From NCBI GenBank assembly GCA_963793335.1, contig CAWBZS010000001.1:496001-560000 (forward strand): a stretch of DNA of 64,000 nt. The letters are read 5' to 3'. This DNA comes from Sva-07 sp963793335 (GTDB lineage Bacteria > Actinomycetota > Acidimicrobiia > Acidimicrobiales > Ilumatobacteraceae). The notes under the pieces are model-generated. The model worked only from the letters and a program-made list of their open reading frames with translations, searched no databases and was not told the origin of the DNA. Positions 24,896-34,169 of this stretch are shown one piece after another. Within the stretch, counting starts at the first letter, position 1; each line of letters starts with the position of its first letter. The position numbers and the translations under genes are program-made.

Positions 24896-26827
24896 TCACA
24901 TCGACGGCTGTTTGGCGATCTCCGCGAGGAACTCGTCGTTGGTACGGAATGTCTTGAGCCGGTCGATCAGCAATTCGAGTCCGGCGGCGGCACTGCCGTC
25001 CTGTGCCAGCCCCGAGAGCACCCGTCGCAGCTTCCACACCTGCTGGAGTTGCTTGCGGTCGAACAGCAGCTCCTCGTGACGGGTCGACGACGCATCGACG
25101 TCGATCGCCGGGTAGATGCGGCGTTCGGCGACCTTGCGGTCGAGGCGCAGCTCCATGTTGCCGGTGCCCTTGAACTCCTCGAAGATCGCATCGTCCATCC
25201 GGCTGTTGGTGTCGACCAGCGCCGTCGCAAGGATGGTCAGCGAGCCACCCTCCTCGCAGTTGCGCGCCGAACCGAAGAACTTCTTCGGCGGGTACAACGC
25301 ACCTGCGTCGATACCGCCGGAGAGGATCTTGCCGCTCGCCGGCGCTGCCAGGTTGTAGGCCCGGCTGAGACGGGTGATGCCGTCGAGGATGATCACGACG
25401 TCCTTGCCGGCTTCGACCATCCGACGAGCCTTGGCGATCGTCATCTCCGCCACATGGGTGTGTTCGTCGCTGGGCCGGTCGAACGTGGACGAGATCACCT
25501 CACCCTTGACGCTGCGGCGCATGTCGGTGACCTCTTCTGGGCGTTCGTCGATCAACAGCACGAGCAGTTCGACTTCGGGGTTGTTCAGCTCGATCGACTT
25601 TGCGATCGTCTTCATCACCGTCGTCTTGCCCGCCTTCGGCGGCGACACGATGATGCCGCGCTGGCCCTTGCCGATCGGCGACACCAGGTCGATGATGCGC
25701 GCCGTCATGTTCGCCGGATCGCTGGGATCCTCGAGCGTGAGACGCTTGTCGGGGAACAGCGCCGTCAGACTCTCGAAGTGCGGCCGCTTCTTCGCGGCCT
25801 CCGGGTCGCCACCGTTGATCGTGTAGATCTCGAGCAACCCAGGGTTCTTCTCGTTGCGGCCGGCGGGGCGAACCTTGCCGGTCATGTGGTCGCCCTTGCG
25901 CAGTCCGTACTGGCGAGCCAGCTTCAAGGGGATGTACGCGTCCTGCTTGCTCGGCAGGTACCCGCCGACACGGAGGAAGCCGTAGCCCTCGTCGCGGATG
26001 TCGAGGTAGCCCTCGACGTCGACCGGCTCGGTGCTCTCGAAACCGGAGTCCTGCTCGATCAGCTCGACGTCCTCGCCCTGCGGCCCCTCCTGTCCACCGC
26101 GCCCCTTGCGGCGCCGCCGACGACGCCGATTGCCCTCGCCCGGCTCGTTGTTGCGGTTGTCGTTGCGGTTCCCGCCCTGCTGGTTGCGGTTGTTCCCGCC
26201 CTGCTTGTCGCTGGCCTGCTTGTCGCCGCCCTGCTTGTCGCCGCCCTGCTTGTCGCCGCTCTGTTTGTCGCCTGCCTGCTTGTCGCCGCGCTGCTTGTCG
26301 GACGCCGGCTGGGAGCCACCGTCACGCTGCGCGCTGCCATCTCGCGAGGACGTCGAATCCTGCTGCGACGTCGTACGGCCGGCCTGACGGTCGTTCCGAC
26401 GAGTGTCGGAACGCTGGTCGCGTCCCTTCGAGCCCGCTCCGCCGATGCTGGAGGCTGTCCCCGAGTCGGCCGCGGCGGGCGCCGGCGAGCTGTCGTTGCC
26501 ACCCTGCTGCGCCAATTCGATCTCCCAATCGGCGAGCGGCTCCCCATCGGCGCCGAGCACCGGCGCATCCGACGGTGCCGCCGCCTTCGGCGATGCCGAC
26601 GGTGCCGCGCTGTCGGCGGTGGTGCGGCTCGGTTCGCCGGAGTCGCCGTTGCTGGCCTCCGGCGCGGCGGACGGCGCGGATGGTCCGGTCGTCTCGAGGA
26701 TCTTGTCGATGATGTCCGACTTCTTCATGCGAGCGCCGGCCTTGACGCCGAGCGCCTTGGCCATCTCCAGAAGCGTGTCTTTGTCCTTCGATTCGAGCAT
26801 CGACTGTTCGAGTGCTGCTGCAGCCAC
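24896..26827 (-). CDS. rho: Transcription termination factor Rho with a long disordered insert
   Basis: 643-residue hexameric RNA helicase. The N-terminal SAP-like Rho_N domain covers residues 1-47 (LLEMAKALGVKAGARMKKSD). Residues about 48-265 are a low-complexity insert: a Ser/Ala/Pro/Asp part, then seven DKQ units (177-209), an Asn/Arg/Gly part and a run of seven arginines. The RNA-binding cold-shock domain follows (VDVEGYLDIRDEGYGFLRVG). The ATPase P-loop PPKAGKTT is at 396-403 and LVLLIDERPEEVTDMRRSVK is intact. The start is GTG 26827 behind AGAGGA. Large Rho inserts are usual in actinobacteria, where they add RNA contacts. The 247-base leader contains a 7 bp hairpin (GGTGCTC/GAGCACC, 26861-26883), which could serve autoregulation. 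Confidence 0.97.
   Translation of the reverse strand: MAAAALEQSMLESKDKDTLLEMAKALGVKAGARMKKSDIIDKILETTGPSAPSAAPEASNGDSGEPSRTTADSAAPSASPKAAAPSDAPVLGADGEPLADWEIELAQQGGNDSSPAPAAADSGTASSIGGAGSKGRDQRSDTRRNDRQAGRTTSQQDSTSSRDGSAQRDGGSQPASDKQRGDKQAGDKQSGDKQGGDKQGGDKQASDKQGGNNRNQQGGNRNDNRNNEPGEGNRRRRRRRKGRGGQEGPQGEDVELIEQDSGFESTEPVDVEGYLDIRDEGYGFLRVGGYLPSKQDAYIPLKLARQYGLRKGDHMTGKVRPAGRNEKNPGLLEIYTINGGDPEAAKKRPHFESLTALFPDKRLTLEDPSDPANMTARIIDLVSPIGKGQRGIIVSPPKAGKTTVMKTIAKSIELNNPEVELLVLLIDERPEEVTDMRRSVKGEVISSTFDRPSDEHTHVAEMTIAKARRMVEAGKDVVIILDGITRLSRAYNLAAPASGKILSGGIDAGALYPPKKFFGSARNCEEGGSLTILATALVDTNSRMDDAIFEEFKGTGNMELRLDRKVAERRIYPAIDVDASSTRHEELLFDRKQLQQVWKLRRVLSGLAQDGSAAAGLELLIDRLKTFRTNDEFLAEIAKQPSM
26201..26299 (-). 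repeat. Tandem repeat encoding DKQ units within rho
   Basis: Seven units whose minus-strand product reads GDKQ or SDKQ plus one or two small residues (Rho residues 177-209). Most are 15 bases long, with plus-strand form close to CTGCTTGTCGCCGCC. Unit copies differ at few positions, which suggests recent expansion and possible length variation between strains. Confidence 0.85.
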
Positions 26828-27074
26828 GAGGGGTTCCTCTCTTCTCGGTCACCGACATGGGGTGCTCCGAGTGTTCGAGCACCAGAGGAGGGGTGTACAG
26901 ACGCATCAACGCGCTCCGCAGACGTGGATCCCCTGGCAGAATTCGCACACAACCGAGATTTCGGGGTGCGGCTCGGGAGAACCGAGCCCTTGCAAGCTAC
27001 CACGCACTCCAGCCCAACCCACGCATCCTCCCGCTCCGGCGATGTCGAACGACCCGCCCGAGCCGGATCGGTGC

Positions 27075-28454
27075 TCAGCGAGCGGTCAGGTGTTCGACCA
27101 GCGACTCGACCGCGGCGAGGTCGTTGGCGACGGTCTCGGTGCGTTCGGGCCGTTCGAACAAGTCCGCCAGGTGCGCCGGCAGATCGGGCCGACGACCGAT
27201 GGCGCGTTCGACCGCATCGGGAAACTTTGCGGGGTGCGCTGTCGCGAGCGTGACCACCGGATGCTCCGACCGATCGAGGGCGCCGAGCATCGATGCCGCT
27301 GCCGTGCCGGTGGCGGTGTGCGGATCGATCACCATGCCGATCGACCGATACACCCGTGCGATCTCCGACAGGGTCGCGTCGTCGTCGAACGCCGCGGCGC
27401 GGAAGTGTCCGGTGACGAATTGCTGACGCTGGTCGTCTTCCAACTGCAGACGACCCATCGCCCGGAATCGGCCGAGCTGTTCGGCGGTCATTCCTCCATC
27501 GCGCCCGTTCATCTCGAACAACAGGCGCTCGAAGTTCGACGACACCTGGATGTCCATCGACGGACTCACGGTCGGCACCACGTTGCGAGTGCTCATGTCA
27601 CCGCCATTGATGAACCGGGTGAGAATGTCGTTGGTGTTCGACGACACGATGAAGTCACGGATCGGGGCGCCCATCTCCCGAGCGATCCATCCCGACAGCA
27701 CGTTGCCGAAGTTGCCGGTCGGCACGCTGAACGTGGCCGGGTCGGCGAGTGCCTCGGACGCGGTGACGTAGTACACGGTCTGGGCCATCACCCGGGCCCA
27801 ATTGATCGAGTTGACGGCCGACAGCTGGTTGCGCTCTCGGAACTCCACGTCGTTGAACATCGCCTTGACCAGGTCTTGGCAGTCGTCGAACGTTCCCTCG
27901 ACCGCGACGGTGTGCACGTTCGGCTGGTCGACCGTGGTCATCTGGCGTCGCTGCACCTCGCTCGTGCGTCCGAGCGGGTACAGGATGACGATGTCGATGT
28001 GCTCGCACCCGGCGACGCCGTCGATGGCAGCCGATCCCGTGTCACCGCTGGTGGCCCCGACGATCGTGACGCGCCGCCCTCGTTCGGCGAGCACATGGTC
28101 GAACAATCGACCGACCAACTGCAACGCAACATCCTTGAACGCCAGCGTCGGTCCGTGGAACAACTCCTGCACCCACTGTCGGTGGTCGACCTGCACCAGC
28201 GGAGCGACCGCGGGGTGCCGAAAGGTGCTGTACGCCTCGCTGCACAGTCGGGTGAGCGTGATCTCGTCGATGTCTGGCTCGACGAACGGGAGCATGACCT
28301 CGACAGCGCGTTCCGCGTACGTTCGCGCTGCCGACGGGGCGAGCGTGGGCCACCGCTCGGGCACGTAGAGGCCACCGTCGGTCGCCAAGCCGGCGAGCAG
28401 GACGTCCGCGAATCCGAGCGCTGGGGCATCGCCCCGTGTGGACACGTAGCGCAT
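27075..28454 (-). CDS. thrC: Threonine synthase
   Basis: 459-residue PLP enzyme converting O-phosphohomoserine to threonine. The PLP lysine is Lys107 in HGPTLAFKDVALQ. The phosphate-binding ATSGDTGSAAIDGVAGCEHI segment and VPTGNFGNVLSGWIAREMG are conserved. The MRYVSTRGDAPALGFADVLL start and the length mark the longer (E. coli/yeast-like) class. It starts one base after the hom stop. In many actinobacteria thrB follows, but here rho is next after a 247-base gap. Confidence 0.96.
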   Translation of the reverse strand: MRYVSTRGDAPALGFADVLLAGLATDGGLYVPERWPTLAPSAARTYAERAVEVMLPFVEPDIDEITLTRLCSEAYSTFRHPAVAPLVQVDHRQWVQELFHGPTLAFKDVALQLVGRLFDHVLAERGRRVTIVGATSGDTGSAAIDGVAGCEHIDIVILYPLGRTSEVQRRQMTTVDQPNVHTVAVEGTFDDCQDLVKAMFNDVEFRERNQLSAVNSINWARVMAQTVYYVTASEALADPATFSVPTGNFGNVLSGWIAREMGAPIRDFIVSSNTNDILTRFINGGDMSTRNVVPTVSPSMDIQVSSNFERLLFEMNGRDGGMTAEQLGRFRAMGRLQLEDDQRQQFVTGHFRAAAFDDDATLSEIARVYRSIGMVIDPHTATGTAAASMLGALDRSEHPVVTLATAHPAKFPDAVERAIGRRPDLPAHLADLFERPERTETVANDLAAVESLVEHLTAR

Positions 28455-28455
28455 G

Positions 28456-29763
28456 TCAGTCGCCGATCACGCGCAGCAAACCGCCAACGCTGCGCACCAC
28501 GTCCAGTTCACGCAGCTCGCGGACGGTTGCCTGAACGTCGGACTCCCGAGCGAGGTGCGTGATGAAGACGAGGCGAGCATCGGGCGCATTGCCCTCCTGC
28601 TCGGCCACACGGATGCTCACTCCGTGAGATGCGAACACGCCGGTGACCGCGTGCAGCACACCGGGCTGGTCGGCCACGTCGAGGCCGAGCAGATACTCCG
28701 CTGACGTCTCGTCGATCGCGCGAATCGTGGCGGGCTCGAGGGCGCCGAGTGATCCGTGGGTGCCGTTGCGAAGGTTGACCGCCGCGTCGACGACGTCACC
28801 GAACACTGCGCTGGCGGTGGGGGCCCCGCCGGCGCCGCGTCCGTAGAACATCAACGAGTCGACGAAGTCTCCTTCGACGAACACCGCGTTGAAACTGTCT
28901 CGAACCGACGCCAACGGATGATGGATCGGGACCATCGCCGGGTGGACCCTGACGCTGATCTCGCCGGTCTCACGCTCTCGCTCGATGATGCCGAGCAGCT
29001 TGACCACGTAGCCGAGGCGGTGGGCGATTGCGATCTCGGCGCCCGTGACACGGCTGATGCCCTCGTGGTACACGTCCCCGGCCACGACCTTCGCGCCGAA
29101 TGCGACGGTGGCGATGATCGCGGCTTTCGCTCCGGCATCGAAACCTTCGACGTCGGCGGTCGGATCGCGTTCCGCGAACCCCAGGTGCTGGGCCTCGGCG
29201 AGCGCTGTGGCGTAGTCCGCATCAGCGCCGCCCTCCACCGCGTCGGTCATCTTCGTGAGGATGAAATTGGTGGTGCCGTTGATGATCCCGAGCACCCTGC
29301 TGATCGGCTCGCCGTGCAAGCTCTGGCGCAGCGCCCGCATGATCGGAATGCCACCAGCGACGGCCGCCTCGAACAACAGGTCGCGCCCCGCCGCGTCGGC
29401 GGCGGCGTAGAGCTCGGCGCCGACATTGGCGAGCAGCTCCTTGTTGGCCGTGACCACCGGCTTGCCGTTGGCGAGCGCTTCGAGGATCAGCTCGCGAGCC
29501 GGCTCGATACCCCCGATCGCCTCGACGACGAGGTCGACGTCCGGGTCGGCGACCAGGGCGTGGGAGTCGCGAGTGAGGACCCCGTCGGGCAGCTCGGCGT
29601 TGCGAGGCGCCGACAGGTTGCGAACCGCCACCCGTGTCACCACCAGTCGCAACCCCGTGCGGCGTTCGACCACGTCGGCCTGCGCGTCCACGAGTTGCAC
29701 CAGCGCCGCACCGACGTTGCCGCACCCGAGTACCCCGATCCGGATCGTTCGTACGTCGCTCAT
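28456..29763 (-). CDS. hom: Homoserine dehydrogenase (ACT-domain form)
   Basis: 435-residue NAD(P)H-dependent enzyme reducing aspartate semialdehyde to homoserine. The Rossmann motif GVLGCGNVGAALV is at 10-22, and the catalytic region is GIINGTTNFILTKM with YATALAEAQHLGFAERDPTA. The C-terminal ACT domain (about 355-435, LGLDVADQPGVLHAVTGVFA) indicates allosteric control, normally by threonine. ATG 29763 is chosen over a GTG three bases upstream. It forms an operon with thrC. Confidence 0.96.
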   Translation of the reverse strand: MSDVRTIRIGVLGCGNVGAALVQLVDAQADVVERRTGLRLVVTRVAVRNLSAPRNAELPDGVLTRDSHALVADPDVDLVVEAIGGIEPARELILEALANGKPVVTANKELLANVGAELYAAADAAGRDLLFEAAVAGGIPIMRALRQSLHGEPISRVLGIINGTTNFILTKMTDAVEGGADADYATALAEAQHLGFAERDPTADVEGFDAGAKAAIIATVAFGAKVVAGDVYHEGISRVTGAEIAIAHRLGYVVKLLGIIERERETGEISVRVHPAMVPIHHPLASVRDSFNAVFVEGDFVDSLMFYGRGAGGAPTASAVFGDVVDAAVNLRNGTHGSLGALEPATIRAIDETSAEYLLGLDVADQPGVLHAVTGVFASHGVSIRVAEQEGNAPDARLVFITHLARESDVQATVRELRELDVVRSVGGLLRVIGD

Positions 29764-29791
29764 CACGGAGATGGAGGCTACGGGATCAGCG

Positions 29792-29810
29792 ACGTTCGAC
29801 CCAGGAACGT
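29792..29810. promoter_or_regulatory. Short dyad in the divergent hom / DinB-like promoter region
   Basis: ACGTTC (29792-29797) and GAACGT (29805-29810) are separated by 7 bases, in the 181-base region between two divergent genes. It could be an operator for either gene. Arms of this length occur by chance, so support is weak. Confidence 0.25.
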
Positions 29811-29944
29811 TTCGCTCAGGGCGGCGGATGCTCGATCACGACCGTGCCTCGTTCGTGTTCGGCACGATCGACAGCGTGAACAGTCGATGAAGCGTCCGGG
29901 GAGGGTCGGGCAGCATCACCCCGACTCCGGTACGTTCCCGAGCC

Positions 29945-30514
29945 ATGATCACTCCCCTCAGCCTCGAGCGGGCCGGCAACGGCTTTGCGTCCATCGTCGA
30001 GCTCATCGCCGATGACCAGTGGGACCAGCCCACGCCCTGCGACGGCTGGACCGTCCGAGCCCTCGTCGGCCACGTCGCCGCAGGCAGCCGCATGGCGGCG
30101 GCCCTCGCGGATGGCGGAACGCGCAATGACGCGATCTCGATCCTCGGTGTGGACCATCTCGGCAGCGACCCGAAGGGCTCGATCGACGCCGCCCTGGCCG
30201 CCCAGCTCGATGCCTTCCGGCGTCCCGAGGTGGCCGACCACGTCCTCCAACACCCCGTCGGCGATCTGCCGGGCGCACAGGTGTTGCGATTCAGAGTTGG
30301 GGACCTCCTCGTGCACCAGTGGGACCTCGCGCGGGCGATCGGTGCCGACGAGTCACTCGACATCGAACTTGCACAGGACGTGTTCGATTCGATCGGCCCG
30401 ATGATCCCGATGATGGCGGCAAGCGGGGTCTTCGGTGCCGGCCCGTCCGGAGAGGTCGCCGATGACGCCCCGGTCCAGATCCGACTGCTCGACGCAATGG
30501 GCCGACGCCCCTGA
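29945..30514 (+). CDS. DinB/mycothiol-dependent maleylpyruvate isomerase-like metal-binding protein (TIGR03086 type)
   Basis: 189 residues starting MITPLSLERAGNGFASIVEL. The hallmark DQWDQPTPCDGWTVRALVGH and the HVAAGSRMAAALADGG helix follow, and FRVGDLLVHQWDLARAIGAD carries the second conserved His. These are the metal ligands of the DinB/YfiT four-helix fold. Members use mycothiol or bacillithiol or serve in detoxification; the substrate is unknown. It is the only plus-strand gene inside the long minus-strand block. Its stop codon touches the stop codon of the PemK-like gene (TGATCA). Confidence 0.75.
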   Translation: MITPLSLERAGNGFASIVELIADDQWDQPTPCDGWTVRALVGHVAAGSRMAAALADGGTRNDAISILGVDHLGSDPKGSIDAALAAQLDAFRRPEVADHVLQHPVGDLPGAQVLRFRVGDLLVHQWDLARAIGADESLDIELAQDVFDSIGPMIPMMAASGVFGAGPSGEVADDAPVQIRLLDAMGRRP

Positions 30515-31003
30515 TCAGCCGCGCTGGAGGTCGTGATGCGAGGCGGCGCCGGCCACCACGGCATCGAAGCGATCACGCGGGAGGATCGACCCCTCGCGTC
30601 GCACACTCTGGGCCTCGACGACGATCAGCTGGTCGACCTTCGCCCAGCTCGGACGACCGCTGCGGTCCCACCCGCCCGTGCCGACGGCCACCGCGTCGCG
30701 TCCCTTGTTCTTCGACGTCAGCGGCACGCCAGCCAACCCGCCTGAGCAACGACCGATGATCACCACGGGACGATCCTTGCCCTTGGACGGGTCGTCTTCG
30801 TAGGGCACCCAGGCCCAGACGACCTCGCCCGGGTCGGCATCGCCATCGATGTCCGGCGAGTACTCCACCCGGGTACCGGTCGGCACACGACGGGTGGTCG
30901 GCTCGGACCGTTTGCGGGTCTTGCCCGCAAGGCGATCACGCTCCTTGAAGAGGGCGAACGCGGCGGTGACGAGTCCAGCGATCAGGCGACGGTTGTTCGA
31001 CAT
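30515..31003 (-). CDS. PemK/MazF-like domain protein with N-terminal helix
   Basis: 162 residues from ATG 31003. A short hydrophobic/basic N-terminus (RLIAGLVTAAFALFKERDRL) is followed by a PemK-like SH3-type domain: PGEVVWAWVPYEDDPSKGKD, RPVVIIGR, LAGVPLTSKNK and SWAKVDQLIVVEAQSVRREG. The Arg-Pro in KDRPVVII and the C-terminal DRF motif are family features. No antitoxin gene precedes it, and the N-terminal extension is unusual for MazF toxins. A solitary housekeeping PemK-like protein of actinobacteria is more likely than a toxin-antitoxin pair. Its transcript starts 56 bases after the lysA stop. Confidence 0.7.
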   Translation of the reverse strand: MSNNRRLIAGLVTAAFALFKERDRLAGKTRKRSEPTTRRVPTGTRVEYSPDIDGDADPGEVVWAWVPYEDDPSKGKDRPVVIIGRCSGGLAGVPLTSKNKGRDAVAVGTGGWDRSGRPSWAKVDQLIVVEAQSVRREGSILPRDRFDAVVAGAASHHDLQRG

Positions 31004-31059
31004 CGGGCCGAGCGTACGCACGCCGCCGACGACCAACCCAGTGAACCACCGGGCGACCC

Positions 31060-32337
31060 TCAGCCGACGTCGGTGACGAGGAGGTCGTCGTACGTCTCGC
31101 GCCGGACGACCAGGCGTGCGGCGCCATCGGCGACGAACACCACCGGTGGCCGGGTGATCTTGTTGTAGTTGGAGCCCATCGAATGGCCGTAGGCACCGGT
31201 GACCGGCATCGCGAGCAGGTCACCGACGGCGAGGTCCGATGGCACCTGCGCTGCGAACGCGAGCACATCGCCCGACTCACAGTGCTTGCCGACGAGCCGC
31301 ACCGTGAGGTCACGATCGGCATCGACCGATCGGGGAAGGAACGACTCGTAGCCGGAGCCGTAGAGCACCGGCCGAGGATTGTCGCTCATGCCGCCGTCGA
31401 CCGCCACGTACGTCCGCACGTCCGGGATGTCCTTGACCGTGCCGACCGTGTACACCGTCATCGCCGACGAAGCGACGATCGCACGACCTGGCTCGACGCT
31501 CACGCGTGAGCGAACGCCGAGCGCATCGCACGCGTCGAGCAGGACGCTGCCCCAGTGCCCGATGCTCGGCGCCTCCTCCCCGTCCACGTAGGCAACCCCG
31601 AGGCCACCGCCGAGAATCAGCTCGGGCAGGTCGAGCGGCACGGCGAAGTCGGCCATCACCTCGGCTGCCTTTGCGAACGACGACGCCTCGAACACGTTCG
31701 AGCCGATGTGGCAGTGCAACCCCACCAATTCCATGGCCGACGATCGACGCGCATGGTCGACGGCGCGAAGCGCGTCGCCATTGGCGAGGTTGAAACCGAA
31801 TTTCGAGTCGTCCTGCCCGGTGGCGATGAATTCGTGAGTGTGTGCGTGGACGCCGGGAGTGACCCGCAGCACCACCCTCGGGATCGGCCCGGCACCAGTT
31901 GCGGCCAGCACGTCGAGCCGATCGAGCTCGTCGAAGGAGTCGACCACGATGTATCGAACCTCCGCCTGAATCGCGTGGCGGAGCTCGGTGCCCGACTTGT
32001 TGTTGCCGTGCAGCGTGCATGCGCTCGCGGGCACGCCGGCGGCCATCGCGACGTGGAGCTCTCCGCCGGTGGCCACGTCGAGCAACAGCCCCTCGTCGTA
32101 GGCGAGCTTGGCCATCGCGCGGCAGAGGAACGCCTTGGTCGCGTAGATCACGCGCTCGTGACCGAACGCCTCGACGGCCTCGCGGCATCGAGCGCGGAGG
32201 TGGGTCTCGTCGTAGACGAACAGCGGGGTGCCGTACTCCTCCGCCAACGCCTCGATCGACACGCCGCCGACCTCGAGCCATCCGTCATGTCCGACCGCCG
32301 CCGTGTCCGGCAGCAACCGGCGCGGGATCGCGCTCAC
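31060..32337 (-). CDS. lysA: Diaminopimelate decarboxylase
   Basis: 425-residue PLP enzyme, the last step of lysine synthesis. Lys68 in VIYATKAFLCRAMAK binds PLP. LHGNNKSGTELRHAIQ, LHCHIGSNVFE and the dimer-interface motif KHCESGDVLA are present, as is the C-terminal YNKITRPPVVFVADGAARL. It starts at GTG 32337, overlapping the argS stop as GTGA. The argS-lysA-hom-thrC order is standard for actinobacteria. Confidence 0.96.
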   Translation of the reverse strand: MSAIPRRLLPDTAAVGHDGWLEVGGVSIEALAEEYGTPLFVYDETHLRARCREAVEAFGHERVIYATKAFLCRAMAKLAYDEGLLLDVATGGELHVAMAAGVPASACTLHGNNKSGTELRHAIQAEVRYIVVDSFDELDRLDVLAATGAGPIPRVVLRVTPGVHAHTHEFIATGQDDSKFGFNLANGDALRAVDHARRSSAMELVGLHCHIGSNVFEASSFAKAAEVMADFAVPLDLPELILGGGLGVAYVDGEEAPSIGHWGSVLLDACDALGVRSRVSVEPGRAIVASSAMTVYTVGTVKDIPDVRTYVAVDGGMSDNPRPVLYGSGYESFLPRSVDADRDLTVRLVGKHCESGDVLAFAAQVPSDLAVGDLLAMPVTGAYGHSMGSNYNKITRPPVVFVADGAARLVVRRETYDDLLVTDVG

Positions 32338-34064
32338 ATCTGCTCCGGGGCGTCGATCCCGAGGAGGCCGAGCGCGTGGGCCAGCGTGCGCGCCGTGAGG
32401 TCAGCGAGTGCGAGGCGGCTGGAACGCAGCGGCTCGTCTGCTTTCAACACCGGACAGTGCTCGTAGAACGAGGTGAAGTCCGTTGCCAGCTCGTACACGT
32501 ACGTGCACAGCTTGTGCGGACTGTAGGTGTCGAGCGTGGCGTCGATCGCGGTCGGATACGCGAGCAGCCGCAGGGAGAGCGCACGCTCCTGGGGTGTGTC
32601 GAGCACGATCGGCAGACCGCGCACGGACGCCCGGTCCACGTCGGCACGCCGGAAGATCGAACAGATGCGAGCGTGCGCATATTGCAGGTACGGACCCGTG
32701 TTCCCGTCGAACGACACCATCCGGTCGAGGTCGAACACGTAGTCCTTCACGCGGTCGGTCGAGAGGTCGGCGTACTTGACGGCGCCGATGCCGATCATTC
32801 GCGCCGCGCTGGCGCGTTCGTCGCCGACCAGGTCGGCGTTCTTCTCGGCGATTGCATCGTCGGCGCGCTCGATCGCCTCGTCGAGGAGGTCGACGAGCTT
32901 CACCGAGTCGCCCGTACGACTGCGCAGCATCTTGCGGTCGGCACCCAGCACGTTGCCGAACCCGACATGGACCGCCTCGGTCGGCGGCGCCAGCCACCCA
33001 GCCATCTCGGACACGGCGAACACCATCTGGAGGTGCTGCGCCTGCGGGGACCCGATCACGTACAGCAGCAGATCCGCGCCGAGACGTTCGACGCGGTCGA
33101 TGACGCAGGTCAGATCGCTCGTGGCGTAGTTGAACCCGCCGGTACGGGCCTGGATGATCAGCGGCAACGGGTCGCCGTCTCGATTCTCGAAGCCGGGCGG
33201 GAACACGACCTTCGCGCCGTCGTCCTCGACCAACAGCCCTGCCTCGTCGAGGCGCTCGACGGTGCGTTGCATGATCGGCTGGTACATGCTCTCACCGGCG
33301 AGGTCATCGTCGGTGAGGAGTACCCCGAGCTTGGCGTAGACCTCGTTGAAGTAGGCCGTCGACATCTCGACCAGGCGCTGCCAGAGCCGTGTGGTCTCGT
33401 CGTCGCCGCCTTGCAGCAACACCACACGCTCACGCGATCGTTCCTGGAATGCTTCGGACTCGGCGAACTTGGCATTTGCCTGCTTGTAGAAGCCGTCGAG
33501 GTCACCCTGCGTGAGGCCGACCGCCGCGACGTCCTCGCCGAGGTCGAGTAGGTGTTCGATCAGCATGCCGAACGGTCGACCCCAATCTCCGATGTGGTTC
33601 TCGCGAATCACCCGATGGCCGAGGAAGTCGAGCATCCGCACCAGCGAGTCGCCGATGACGGTCGACCGGAGGTGCCCGACGTGCATCTCCTTGGCCACGT
33701 TCGGCGCCGAGTAGTCGACCACGACGGTCTTGGCGGGCGTCGCGATGGGCACCCCCAGGCGTTCGTCGACGGCCACCGCGCCGAGCTGCCCGGCGAGGAA
33801 CTCGGCCGAGAAGGTGACGTTGATGAAGCCCGGCCCGGCCACCTCCAGTTCGCTGGCCACGCCATCGAGGGCGCCGGAGTCGATGACGCGTTGCGCCACC
33901 TCGCGCGGGTTCGCGCCCAGGCGCTTCGCGAGCGGGAGCGCACCGTTGATCTGGGCGTCGGCACGGTCGGAGGGTCGCACCGTTGGATCGCTGGGTGCGC
34001 CTGCGTTGAGCTCCGCGAAGACGGGGTCGAGCAGCGAGTTGATCGTGGCGATGGGGTCCGACAT
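32334..34064 (-). CDS. argS: Arginyl-tRNA synthetase
   Basis: 576-residue class I synthetase. The Arg-specific N-terminal domain (residues 1-110, KRLGANPREVAQRVIDSGAL) precedes the HIGH-like HVGH motif (128-131) in APNVAKEMHVGHLRSTVIGD. The KMSKS-like site is degenerate (DRKMLRSRTGDSVKL), as usual for ArgRS. The C-terminal anticodon-binding domain contains RICSIFRRA. The frame extends to 34118, but ATG 34064 (MSDPIATINSLLDPVF) is the family start. It is the first gene of the argS-lysA operon. Confidence 0.96.
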   Translation of the reverse strand: MSDPIATINSLLDPVFAELNAGAPSDPTVRPSDRADAQINGALPLAKRLGANPREVAQRVIDSGALDGVASELEVAGPGFINVTFSAEFLAGQLGAVAVDERLGVPIATPAKTVVVDYSAPNVAKEMHVGHLRSTVIGDSLVRMLDFLGHRVIRENHIGDWGRPFGMLIEHLLDLGEDVAAVGLTQGDLDGFYKQANAKFAESEAFQERSRERVVLLQGGDDETTRLWQRLVEMSTAYFNEVYAKLGVLLTDDDLAGESMYQPIMQRTVERLDEAGLLVEDDGAKVVFPPGFENRDGDPLPLIIQARTGGFNYATSDLTCVIDRVERLGADLLLYVIGSPQAQHLQMVFAVSEMAGWLAPPTEAVHVGFGNVLGADRKMLRSRTGDSVKLVDLLDEAIERADDAIAEKNADLVGDERASAARMIGIGAVKYADLSTDRVKDYVFDLDRMVSFDGNTGPYLQYAHARICSIFRRADVDRASVRGLPIVLDTPQERALSLRLLAYPTAIDATLDTYSPHKLCTYVYELATDFTSFYEHCPVLKADEPLRSSRLALADLTARTLAHALGLLGIDAPEQM

Positions 34065-34169
34065 GGCGGTGCCAGTCTGCCCGATCGCAACATCCGCCCC
34101 ACCAGCCGTTCCGCTCACGGACGCAGGTCGCCGCGGCGCTCCCGCCGGTCAGGACTTCCTGCCCTGTTG

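Noticed and set aside
30515..31003. Toxin-antitoxin system
   Set aside because: No antitoxin-like ORF overlaps or precedes the PemK-like gene on the same strand; upstream is the lysA stop with a 56-base gap.
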